From: Cryptomeria japonica
Lineage: Eukaryota; Streptophyta; Pinopsida; Cupressales; Cupressaceae
Assembly: GCF_030272615.1 (NCBI RefSeq)
Contig: NC_081410.1
Coordinates: forward strand, 143,937,349 to 144,001,348
Length of the DNA stretch: 64,000 bases
Direction: 5' to 3'
The position numbers were made by a program, and so were the translations under genes. Below the pieces are notes generated by a model, which was not told the origin of the DNA, ran no database searches, and worked only from the letters and a program-made list of their open reading frames with translations. Shown here piece by piece: positions 42,785 through 52,372 of this stretch (position 1 is the first letter of the stretch; each line of letters opens with the position of its first letter).

Positions 42785-43439
42785 CATCAATGTGTAGGAT
42801 CATGAGAGGGTCCACTCTTAGGTGTAATTGGATTGAAGTTTAAAGAGGCCCAATCAATTTTTAGACATGTATTAGGATAAAAATTTTGAGTATCAAATTT
42901 AGTCATCTTAGATTTTCTACAAAAGGAAGGTGTGAAATCTAATGACCCCCAATCATCCTCCAAGAGTTCTTCTTTAGGAACTTCTTTAGTAGGAGGTGGT
43001 GTATTTGTTTGAATTGGAGAGAGGAATGTAGAAACTAACAAAACATATTGTGCTTCAACTAGTATGTTCTCATCAGTTTCCAAAGAAAAAACTTCATTAT
43101 AATATGTGTAATGCACAACATGATAATTAGGAAAAATATTAGGGTTCTTAGCAATATGAATGACATAGATTTGATCTTTGTTAGGCTCTTAATTTTTATG
43201 AGAGGGGAGATTGGAAATATTATAATGATGTGAAATAAGATCATCCTCTTTCTCTAAGGTATCTTTGTGATTAAGACCAACATTAGGAAAGGGACTATCA
43301 TATGTAATTAATACATCATCTCTAGGGGAGATCATGAAAAGAAGGTATGGTATTGCTAGGAAAGGTAGCTACGATATCATCCTCTTGAACCAAATAATCC
43401 TTATGGAAGAGGTACATTTTATGAGAAGGATGAAAATCA
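42785..43439 (-). pseudogene. Element B gag/protease-type protein remnant, part 1
   Basis: A short frame (43116-42787) contains LLEDDWGSLDFTPSF, which matches AEDDWGSLDFNPTF of the 1037-aa protein of A. The related word IDWASLNFNPI follows, so the block seems duplicated. Upstream (43117-43439) are fragments with QEDDIVATFPS, matching the QEDDIIPTFPS repeat of A. The protease and G-patch-like parts are gone. Most of the gene has been deleted compared with A. Confidence 0.7.
43435..43439. repeat. Left TSD of element H (aatca)
   Basis: Perfectly repeated at 50063-50067. Confidence 0.9.
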
Positions 43440-44228
43440 TGTTGGCAAATGCACACTCCAATGAGAAATTGTAGGTGATTGAAGGTATTGTCATTGATGA
43501 CAACCTTACAATCATGTGATATCGGTAGAAAAACACAAGCATCGGTACCAACAGACTCTACACCGGCATACAGATCACCGGCACCGAAAAGGAAGATTAT
43601 CGGCACCCTGGCCGACAAGAATTTTGTGTATTTATATTTTGTAATTAATTGTAAAATATTTTGTAAGCCAACTTGGTGGATTGTAATATGACTCATATAA
43701 GTATGAGATCATTGTAGAACATTTAAAGAGATGTAGATGTGCAGATATAATATGCGAATTGTAAGGCAGATATAGGAGAAGGGTTTATGAATATTGTAGA
43801 GGCTAAACCGATACTGAATCTAGCATAAGAGATGCTAATCTGAAGCAGTATGAGACATTGGATTTATACAATCCATTTTTGTAAGTTAGTGTGACTTCTT
43901 TTGTAACTGAGCAGTGAGCTCTAGGCACTTGGCCTTCCTACATGTGCAAGCCCCTATTGTAAACATTAATATTCCCTTATTGGCCAATAAGTGAATATTG
44001 TGGGTCACAAATCCCACCGAGGTTTTTCCCACACTGGGTTTCCTCATTAAAAATCTATGTTATGGTGTGTCTCTTATGTTGTGGTTGTTATTCCTATTTG
44101 CTGCATTATTTTTGGTTTACTGGTACATAGTTTTGATATGCTTTTATTGTAATAATTCAAGTAAAGTAATTTACCGATCAAATACTGATTCACCCCCCCC
44201 CCTCTCAGTATCTTTCGGAATCCTAACA
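43440..44228 (+). repeat. 5' LTR of element H (789 bp)
   Basis: Starts TGTTGGCAAATGCACAC and ends CCTAACA. It carries a C run near 44194 in gattca-C-tctcagt. A TATA-like catataag lies at 43694-43701. Confidence 0.93.
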
Positions 44229-44230
44229 AT

Positions 44231-44243
44231 TGGTATCAGAGCC
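44231..44243 (+). other. Primer binding site of element H (initiator tRNA-Met)
   Basis: The sequence tggtatcagagcc follows the LTR after the 2-base spacer at. Confidence 0.92.
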
Positions 44244-44299
44244 TAGTCCTCTATTTTCAAAAGCCTAACAGCTTAAGGAAGATCTTGACACCGATATAG

Positions 44300-45412
44300 A
44301 TGGAAAACCTAAGAAAGCAATTAGAAATAGCTCTTTCAGACTATGATGCAGAAAAGGTGAAAAATTTAAAACTTGAAGATGATTTGAAGGTTGCACAGGA
44401 TATTATTCAAGGACTTCAAGAAAATCTCACTATTGCAAGGAATAATAGAAGAGAACTTTGTGAAAAGATGCAAAATAATGATGAAGAAAAGGAAACTCTT
44501 AATGATCTGGTGAACAAACTGAGACAAGAAAATAGGACAATGAAGAATGAGATACAAGATAGGACTATGAGATTTTGTAAAGAAATAGAAGATAGAAAGA
44601 AAAATGAAGATGACTTGGTTAGAAGACTGAATGATGCTAGAAATGAAAACACAAGACTTAGTCATGAAAATGATATGTTAAAGACAGACTTGATGCATAC
44701 ACAAAATGACACAAATGAACTCATGAGACAGAAAGGAATCTTGGAGAGTGAACTAGCTATTGCATATCAACACAAAGAAAAATTCTAGAAAAGTTTAGAA
44801 GAACTTGATGACATGCTAAAGAACCAAAAACCAAATGGTGATACAAATGGCCTTGGCTTTGAAGTTGGTGAAAGCTCCGGTACTGCAAACAATCATGATC
44901 ATAGTAAACTGGTAAGACAACCTAATGCTTACAAATTTAATGGGAAATGCTTTAACTGTAACAAGTATGGTCATAGAGAAAATAAGTGTAGATCTAGAAA
45001 TTATCAGAACACTAATATACCCACTGGTCAATGCTCTAAGTGCAACAAAGTTGGTCATAATTCAGAAAATTGCAGAATGAATGTAAGATGTTATGTTTGT
45101 GGAAGATTTGGACACTTATCTAATCAATGCAGAATACAAACTGGCATAGGATATGGGAAAGCTATTTAGAAAAACAATGTGACTTGTTATGCTTGTAAAA
45201 AGATTGGACATATTGCAAAATTTTGTAGAAGTAAGGCATCACCGACAAATAACAAAGGTCCTAGCTTGAAAGGTAAAGAAAAGGTTGAAGAAGTAAAGCA
45301 AGAATTCTCAAAGAAATGGATCAGAAAGTTAGATCAGAATGTTGATGGGAATACTCCTCCATCGGCAGAACAAAGTATCACTCCACCGACAAGAGACTCT
45401 TCATCTAACTGA
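44300..45412 (+). pseudogene. Element H gag-like coiled-coil and four-zinc-knuckle protein
   Basis: The ATG at 44300 opens a 162-codon frame that is nearly all coiled coil (MENLRKQLEIALSDYDAEK, LEDDLKVAQDIIQ, LRQENRTMKNEIQDR). After a TAG at 44786 the same frame resumes and carries three CCHC knuckles: CFNCNKYGHRENKC, CSKCNKVGHNSENC and CYVCGRFGHLSNQC (44948-45130). After another TAG at 45167 comes a fourth, CYACKKIGHIAKFC, then a basic tail. All four keep the C-x2-C-x4-H-x4-C spacing. The knuckles suggest RNA binding and the coiled coil suggests self-assembly; this is inference. A standard Copia gag domain is not visible. Confidence 0.85.
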
Positions 45413-45715
45413 AGGAAAATCCTGTGGGGGTTTAGCAACAAATTGAAAAACATGCTATTATACCCTTGGTTGATGGTGAGAAGTTGAATTAATTCTATAC
45501 CGGCAGATGAGTTAAGTTGTAACTTAACCAACAAGCATTAAATGTGGTAGTTGGAGAAAACAACATAATAAAGAAAGTGTTTTAGCTCCTTTTTCATTCA
45601 CCGAGCATTCAAATCTTTGAGAGCACGAAAATTTCTGAGCAAAGGCATCCTTAGCAAAAAAGTGAAGTAGTTCATCCAAGCACTCATCCTTAAGCAGATT
45701 GAGGTATTTATAACT

Positions 45716-47152
45716 ATGGCTTCTTCATCCACACCTAAATTTATTGCAAACCCTACTGTGATTGAAGTTATCAAGCACCCTAGACCCATATTCAAACTGG
45801 TTCCCAAAATAGCGAAGAAAGATGATACCATAGGTGCATTCTCAATAATACATAAGGGAGTAGTTTATGCAGAGGATCCTAGAATATACATACATTGTCA
45901 TATAGAGGAATTAGGAGATGATGAAATCAAGAACATGTATAGGACTGTGATTTGTGATGTAGATGGTAATGTCAAACTGAAACACAAGGTAGTAGAAACC
46001 CTAGGTTTTGTGGATATTCTTAGCATTCCTAATTTTACTGAAGATGTGATAAGAATAGTCCTAAGCAGAGTCCATGGTGAATTCTTTTGGTTGGATTCTA
46101 TCCATAAGATCACCAAAGAAGTGGTTAAGGTAGTAACAAGGTTACCTTCCACCGATAGCAGACCTGGCAGAACTAAAAGAGTCTCAAATGACACAGTAAT
46201 GGACCTAATCAGCACAACATTTGACAAAAGGTCTCTAAGGGTAAAATATGTGAAGGACATCAATTTCAGATTTGTTAGTATGATTTTAGGCTACGAGGCT
46301 ACACATGCAAATAGGTTAAACTCAGTATCTAGCCTATGTATTAAAAGTGCATATGACATGGTTAATGATAATGCTAGAATAGATGTGTGTGAATGGCTCA
46401 AAGATGAATTAATAGACAATTTGAAGAAGATCAAAAGGGATAAGAAAGAAACCTTTAGATTTGGAAATCTGCTTGTATGTTTGATGTTGTATATTACTAA
46501 GCAAGTACCCGATATTGGTAGGAGAGATTTTGGCTTTGATATACCGGTAGGAAAGCAACTATTAGATTTATTAAACAACATGGTCAAAGATAGAGAGAAA
46601 AACATAAATGAACATTTTCAAGCACTAAAGGCTCAAATGAAAACTAGAATAAGGCTGTCACAGGCAATTATAGATAAATATCAAAAGGAAATATGTTTTG
46701 TTATTAAGAAAGATGAAATCTGGATGGAGGCAGTTGTCCCTAGGACTATCTGGGTAACTGAAATGGGGTATGAAACAGATGACAACATCATTGAAACTTA
46801 TGCAAAAGCCCTCCTTGAAGCACCAAAGGAACCCTTTAAGAAAATCTTTGGTAATGCAAAAATAATTGAAAGTGGAATTCAGTCTAGGAAAAGAGTCAAG
46901 AAAGTTGAACAAACAGTGAGGAAGGGAACTAGACAAGCTAAAGCAATTAAGGAAGATGTATTGAAGCAAACTGGAATCAAGGAAAGTGAGTTGGAAGGAT
47001 TTCAACCAGAAGCTCATCTTTCACCAGTTGGTACTTCTTCTGAGAGTGATATATCGATGAAATTCAAAAGGGTAGAAAAAGAAAGCCCTCACTGGCACCC
47101 TCACCTACACTCAGGAAAACAAGACAAAAGAAACAGGCAGTTAGGCCTCTAG
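45716..47152 (+). CDS. Element H ORF2, N-terminal 478 residues, unknown family
   Basis: The longest open frame of H, starting MASSSTPKFIANP about 300 bases after the gag-like ORF. Residues 1-280 are about 85% identical by eye to F ORF2. The conserved core has GEFFWLDSIHKITKEVV followed by a TRLP segment (TGLP in F), FDKRSLRV, MILGYEATHANRL, CEWLKDELIDNL and DFGFDIPVGKQLLDLL. Residues 290-400 are helical with basic patches, and 400-440 are K/R-rich. A single-base frame shift near 47075, judged from F, sends the last about 25 residues out of frame, so the stop at 47152 is not original. I do not recognise the family. No catalytic motif of pol enzymes is present. Confidence 0.75.
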   Translation: MASSSTPKFIANPTVIEVIKHPRPIFKLVPKIAKKDDTIGAFSIIHKGVVYAEDPRIYIHCHIEELGDDEIKNMYRTVICDVDGNVKLKHKVVETLGFVDILSIPNFTEDVIRIVLSRVHGEFFWLDSIHKITKEVVKVVTRLPSTDSRPGRTKRVSNDTVMDLISTTFDKRSLRVKYVKDINFRFVSMILGYEATHANRLNSVSSLCIKSAYDMVNDNARIDVCEWLKDELIDNLKKIKRDKKETFRFGNLLVCLMLYITKQVPDIGRRDFGFDIPVGKQLLDLLNNMVKDREKNINEHFQALKAQMKTRIRLSQAIIDKYQKEICFVIKKDEIWMEAVVPRTIWVTEMGYETDDNIIETYAKALLEAPKEPFKKIFGNAKIIESGIQSRKRVKKVEQTVRKGTRQAKAIKEDVLKQTGIKESELEGFQPEAHLSPVGTSSESDISMKFKRVEKESPHWHPHLHSGKQDKRNRQLGL

Positions 47153-47160
47153 TTAAGAAG

Positions 47161-48068
47161 ATGACTTCGAAGAAAAAGAAGGTAAAACAAGATATTGCTC
47201 CACTGGACAAACTCCTTAGTGAAATAACAGAGGATGGAAAGCTGAAAAACATTAGCAAACTGTATAACACACTTTTCGCTGATGACAAAGAAAGCATAGA
47301 AAATAGTGTAATTTTGCACTTGGATATATACAAGAAATTTTTGATGGAAATTGTTGATGAGATACCCAATGATTTATATAGAAGACTAGAAGCCAGAAGG
47401 GTAGCCATTGTAAAGCTAGACAAGAAAATAAAAATTGAAAAATTACTTGCAATGCATCCTGTAAACTCACCTGATGAAATAGACAAATTAATCAGTGAGG
47501 CTAATCAGATAGTGTTTTCAAATGCTCATCAACATGTAGCACTAATGGTAGGTAGAGTGAATGAAGTTTCTGAAGAAACAACAGATCAATGGGATATATT
47601 CTTTGTTGAAAAAGAGAAACAAGAAGAACTTAAAAGACCCAAGACCATCAGGGTATACCAAAAGGACAAAGATAAGGGTAAAGGCAAGGTAGGTGGACCT
47701 CCAAGCCTAAAATAACTGATAATGTACCTCCACCTCCTTCTGATACTCCATCGACACATACTGCTAACAATCAACCAGCCACTAAGAGCATGGAGACTCC
47801 ACAAGAGGATACAAATCCTGAGTCACAGATACTATATACTATGAATATAGACACCCAAAAGGTGAATATTGTGGTAGATAAAGAAACCACTGAGGATAAG
47901 AAGAAAGATATGGCTACTGAGCCACCAACTATAGATGTTGAAATTAATATTAGCATAGAGATGGAGAAACTGGTAGAGGACACTACTAGGAAATCATCAG
48001 AAGTACTGGTAGATAAAACTGAGAAACCGGCAGTGCATACTAAAACCTCAATAGAAAATCGACAGTAG
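47161..48068 (+). pseudogene. Element H ORF2, middle part
   Basis: After the frame shift the protein continues in another frame (MTSKKKKVKQDIAPLDKLL to 47715) and, after a second shift near 47700, as 47715-48068. It holds a K-rich start, a helical stretch with IDKLISEANQIVFSN, a K/G-rich patch (KDKDKGKGKVGGPPSLK), a proline-rich part and a T/E/D-rich tail. It corresponds only in part to F, where much of this stretch is shorter. Confidence 0.65.
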
Positions 48069-48310
48069 AGAGCATAGGGAAACCCACTGAGGAACAGGAA
48101 CACAAACAAGTTGATGTACAGGTTCAAATTGATACAGGGCCACCAGCAACAAGTGAAAAGGAAAAACCTTTGCTAGTAGAAATGCAAACACAAACGGACC
48201 TATGAGAGGTCGAATCAAGCAAGGTTATTACTACAATCGACAACAAGGAAATTGTGAAAATAATTGGGCAGACATTTGGTACTTAAATAGTAGAATTCCG
48301 GCCTACAAAT

Positions 48311-48922
48311 ATGACAGAGGTCTTACTTGACTCAATAAATAAAATCACAGAGTGTAATGCACAAGCCTATAAGGCTATTGATGACACAATTCCTATTCTC
48401 AAATTGATAGCACCAAAGTGCATTGTGGATAAGAAAGATTCTTTAGGTCAACTAGACACATTGTCTAAGTTCATCACTGGCAACATTTTGACAATTGATC
48501 AAATAAATGAGGAGATATTTAAGGAGAAAATGAATAAAGAAAAAGAAAAATTCTTTAATGAAACAATAAAGAAGTGCATGGGACACATTGATACCCTTTT
48601 ACCGGCACTAAACAAAATAATAATGGAGTTTAAGGAACTCTATAGAGATACATGCAAGACAGACTTTTTGACAACAAATATAGACAAGGAAATCAACAAG
48701 GCACAAAAGGCAACTGATAATATAGCTGATAGCCTCATTGGTTCATCTAAACCATTATCAGTTACAGAGCAAGAGATATACAGTTTTGAAGAAAAACTTG
48801 AGAAATTGGAAAGAGAGAAAGAGAAAATAAAAAGGAAGGCAAAATACCTTAAATGCAAACTCAGTCCCAAATTGGACTACCTCATCTCTTTGAGAAAAGA
48901 GATCTCTGAGGCACTTGTTTAA
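48311..48922 (+). pseudogene. Element H ORF2, C-terminal coiled coil
   Basis: A 203-codon open run. It contains KDSLGQLDTLSKFITGNIL, shared with F (SKFITGN), then DTLLPALNKIIMEFKELYRDT and a long coiled coil with SFEEKLEKLEREKEKIKRK, ending LRKEISEALV. It is the most conserved C-terminal part between F and H. It is preceded by stops at about 48066 and 48204. Confidence 0.7.
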
Positions 48923-49283
48923 GGACTGAAGACACCGAAGGAATAGATGCATCACCTAACCAGTACCATTCAAAGGACAGAGGCCGCATTGAAAGACAAT
49001 GAAAAGTTCACTGAGAGCCTAAATCTAGTATTGGCAGACGTTTTCCAGATTGTAACTCACCGGTTACAAGGATCTAGGCAGGAATCACACTCCACTGACA
49101 GTGAATGACAACCTTTGTCATTGATGTCAAAGGGGGAGTAGTGGAGATAAGAAAAATGACTAGAAGGACATCATCTGCTCAGGGGGAGCACTCATTTTGA
49201 GCACAGAGTTTTGTACGACAATTTTGGCAAATCATTTTTGGATTTTTCTCATGAGTGTTGCCATTAATGCCAAAGGGGGAGAT
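48923..49283 (+). other. 3' non-coding end of element H with three purine tracts
   Basis: Three G-rich tracts occur: gtcaaagggggagtag (49126-49141), ctcagggggagcac (49178-49191) and the PPT ccaaagggggagat (49270-49283). F shows the same order. Confidence 0.75.
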
Positions 49284-50062
49284 TGTTGGCAAATGCACAC
49301 TCCAATGAGAAATTGTAGGTGATTGAAGGTATTGTCATTGATGGAAACCTTACAATCATGTGATACCGACATACAAACACAAGCACCGACACTGACAGAC
49401 TCTACACCGACATACAGATCACCGACATTGAAAAGGAAGCTTATCGACACCCTGGCCGACAAGAATTTTGTGTATTTATATTTTGTAATTAATTATAAAA
49501 TCTTTTGTAAGCCGACTTGGCGGATTGTAATATGACTCATATAAGTATGATATCATTGTAGAACATTTAAAGAGATGTAGATGTGCAGATATAATATGTG
49601 AATTGTAAGGTAGATATAGGAGAAGGGTTTATAAATATTGCAAAGGCTAAACCGGTACTGAATCTGGCATAGGAGATGCTAATCTGAAGTAGTATAAGAC
49701 ATTGGATTTATACAATCTATTTTTGTAAGGCAGTGAGCTCTAGGCACTTGGCCTTCCTGCATGTGCAGGCCCCTATTGTAAACAATAATATTCCCTTATT
49801 GGCCAGTAAGTGAATATTGTGGGTCACAAATCCTATTGAGGTTTTTCCCACACTGGGTTTCCTCGTTAAAAATACTGTGTTATGGTGTGTCTCTTATGTT
49901 GTGGTTTTTATTCCTATTTGCTGCATTATTTTTGTTTTACCGGTACACAGTTTTGATATGCTTTTATTGTAATAATTCAAGTAAAGTAATTTACTAGTCA
50001 AATACTGAGAGGTGGTCAGATACTGATTCACCCTCCTCTTAGTATCTTTGGGAATCCTAACA
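49284..50062 (+). repeat. 3' LTR of element H (779 bp)
   Basis: Starts TGTTGGCAAATGCACAC and ends CCTAACA. The C run seen in the 5' LTR is reduced here (caccctcctc), with a duplicated gtcaaatactga/gtcagatactga beside it. Confidence 0.92.
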
Positions 50063-50067
50063 AATCA
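50063..50067. repeat. Right TSD of element H (aatca)
   Basis: Copy of 43435-43439. Confidence 0.9.
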
Positions 50068-50300
50068 TTCCCCACAACTCCCTATTTAGGAGGGAGATCT
50101 TTGAAAGATGTGTTCATATTCTCTTCTTGAACTAATGTACCCTCATTGGTAGGACCAATTTTAGGAGAGGGTATATCATAGCTATGAATCAAAGGGAGAA
50201 CTAAGTTATCATCATATGTATGAAAGGGAACATCATGAACATCTTTAATGTGACTTGAAATTGAACTAGAAAAATAAGATAATGAATCCATATGCACTTC
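50068..50300 (-). pseudogene. Element B gag/protease-type protein remnant, part 2
   Basis: Minus-strand frame (50297-50082) with IPSPKIGPTNEGTLVQEENM and SFKDLPPK. It matches SPQLGSTHKETLVQSKM and ISFKDLPL of element A (about residues 285-315). Start and end do not correspond to the A protein, so this is a fragment. Confidence 0.7.
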
Positions 50301-50832
50301 TGATCAAACATGAAACTAATATGTTATGTAACAAAGTAATGTTCACTCAATATATGCATGGAAAATTGAAGACAAAAAATACGAATTTCAATTTTGTAAA
50401 TTGTTATTAAACAATACAAATTTTTATGAAAGTGATTGATTAACCAATTAATGAAGAAATTTCATTTGTGAATTTGAAAGATAAATACCAAATCATAAAT
50501 GTCATATCTAAAAATGCAACCCAAAAATCAAATTAATAAATTAGGGTGCTTATGAATTAAACCTCTTAGTTTATGTAATTTAATTAAAATAAGATCTATG
50601 CATGAAAAATTGAACTTGAAATTGCATAAATAATCAAATCTGAAATAATTGATGCAAATTAGACAACTTACAAGCTCAATTTTAAAATTAAAAAAAAATA
50701 CGATTTTGTTTTGTGAAATTAACCTCTAAATTTTAAAAATTTAATTGGAAATTAAACTTGTAAATGAAACTTTGAATTTGAAATTCATAAACACTTACAT
50801 CTAAGAAGATAAATTATAAATAAATGTGTAAG
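50301..50832 (-). other. Leader of element B
   Basis: AT-rich, with no gene seen. It lies between the protein remnant and the PBS. Confidence 0.5.
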
Positions 50833-50847
50833 GATTCGAGTTCACCA
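50833..50847 (-). other. Decayed primer binding site of element B
   Basis: The plus strand reads gattcgagttcacca, with aaa before the LTR, the same spacer as in A. It looks like the tRNA-Trp site of A with a 5-base deletion. Confidence 0.6.
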
Positions 50848-50850
50848 AAA

Positions 50851-50997
50851 TGTAATGGTGAAAATCTGGGTTTCCACCATTGGATGTAGTAAAACCATTA
50901 ATTTTTTCTTAGGGACCATCATATTAGGGAAATATAGAAATTTGATAGATATAAAACTAATAGATATAAATTCTAATCAAATTATAGGGGTACTGGA
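50851..50997 (-). repeat. 5' LTR of element B, truncated by element C
   Basis: About 147 bp matching 39057-39203. It is cut by the start of the C LTR. The remainder of this LTR must lie to the right of the C array and was not found in the window. Confidence 0.85.
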
Positions 50998-52316
50998 TGT
51001 TTTGGACATTGTTGCTATGAGGATATGTTGTTATCATTGATGTCAACATATTCTTGTAATTTATTGGAACCATTGTTTTAGATTGGTTATTGGGATCATG
51101 GTTTGTTGTATGGAGTATTCCTAGTGTCATTATATCTTTCTTTATTGGTTTTAGTGATCTAGGAAGCTTAACTGATCATATCATATGGTTTAGTTTATAG
51201 TTTGGTTTCCAATCAGTGCTTTGTAGAGTTTGGTATTTCCTCTGGTATATTTTGGTGTGATAAGATATTGAGTTAAGGTTTTGGGAGATTGTTTGGGATG
51301 TTCATGTGTATCTTCATTTCAGATGGTTTAGGATTTGGTGCTCCACAAGTTAGCTTTCTTCGTGACATCTATTGTTGTTTGAATGTTCTTGAGGTTCAAA
51401 TGTTGATCAATGAAGATTTGATAAGTGGTGTTGGTGTAGCTGTTACAGATGATTCTAATGTACTTGCCAATGTTTTCTAATTATATCCTATTTGTTGTGA
51501 TGATATGCATTGATCGTTGTGCGAGTTTTTGGTGACTTTCATGATCCAATGATAATGTTCATGTTATGCAGTATTCTTGGTGGTGTAGTGTGTTGCAGTT
51601 GACCTTGGCATAATTTTCGGTGGTGTTGCGTATTTGAGCACTTGGTTTAGGTCCTTGTTATATCATGTGTATCATTATATTGTTCTAGTGGTCAATCTTT
51701 GTATCATGTGATTTAATTTTGTAACTATGAGTTGAGGGTTTGGCCGACCTTGGTGTCAAATTTGATGAATTGTATAAATAGGTGGTATAGTCATGTAATT
51801 TAGGTATCGAGGTTGTGTCTGCATTATCAAAGAGTGGTATATGGTGCTTAAGCGAATTCATCTTTTGATGTGGTGTATTGAGCAGAGATTGTTTCAGGGT
51901 AGATAAATGTGCTTAACTAGAACTGTCCTTAGGTATTAGCAGATGTTATTATTGTAGTTCATTCCTTTTGGATTGTAGTTGAATCTTATTGTAAATCATT
52001 ATGATGGTTTTAGCCTTTCGGGTTATTATATTTTGAGCTGTGAGCTCTAGGCAGTGTGCCTGAATGCTAGTGCATTCCCCATTGTAATTATTTTCACATA
52101 CTACTGTAGAGTATCATCTTATTATGGGTAGGTTCCCACCGTGCTTTTTCCATTAACCAAGTTTTCCACATCAAAATATTGGTGCTGTGTGTTGTTCTAT
52201 CAGTTTGCTTATCTTTTTTGTTGTTGTAGTTTATCAGATCTATATTTGTGTTTAAATTTGATAATCCAGTGAAAACTGATTCACCCCCTAGTTTTCCTTC
52301 ATTGTGGTTGCCAACA
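50998..52316 (+). repeat. 5' LTR of element C
   Basis: Begins in the B LTR after ctgga (50993-50997, the expected TSD) and ends CCAACA before the PBS. Confidence 0.88.
51773..51780 (+). promoter_or_regulatory. TATA box candidate in C LTR
   Basis: The sequence tataaata. The second LTR has tataacta at the same place (57558-57565), so only the left copy is consensus. Confidence 0.45.
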
Positions 52317-52318
52317 AT

Positions 52319-52330
52319 TGGTATCAGAGC
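52319..52330 (+). other. Primer binding site of element C (initiator tRNA-Met)
   Basis: The sequence tggtatcagagc lies two bases (at) after the LTR. Confidence 0.92.
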
Positions 52331-52372
52331 TAGATCCTCTGAAAGAAGCTTGACTACTTGAGGAGATCCAGG

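Larger units (their letters stand above)
43440..50062 (+). mobile_element. Element H: non-autonomous Copia-type element, sister of F
   Basis: 6.6-kb plus-strand element inserted in B. LTRs of 789 and 779 bp, PBS of initiator tRNA-Met type, PPT caaagggggagat, TSD aatca perfect. It encodes a coiled-coil protein with four CCHC knuckles (44300-45412) and a large second ORF (45716-48922). There is no protease, integrase, RT or RNase H. The arrangement equals that of F, from which it differs by having no solo LTR insert. Confidence 0.92.
39057..50997 (-). mobile_element. Element B: old relative of element A, interrupted by H and C
   Basis: Minus-strand Gypsy-type element. The left end is its 3' LTR (39057-40234) with the same PPT as A. 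The right end is the start of the 5' LTR (50851-50997), cut by element C. Between them lie 3' non-coding sequence, remnants of the A-type protein (42785-43439 and 50068-50300) and a decayed PBS (50833-50847). Element H is inserted at 43440. It is clearly more decayed than A. Confidence 0.88.

Noticed and set aside
45898-46605. Minus-strand open frames of 104-121 codons
   Set aside because: They are antisense shadows of H ORF2, whose plus-strand protein is conserved in F.
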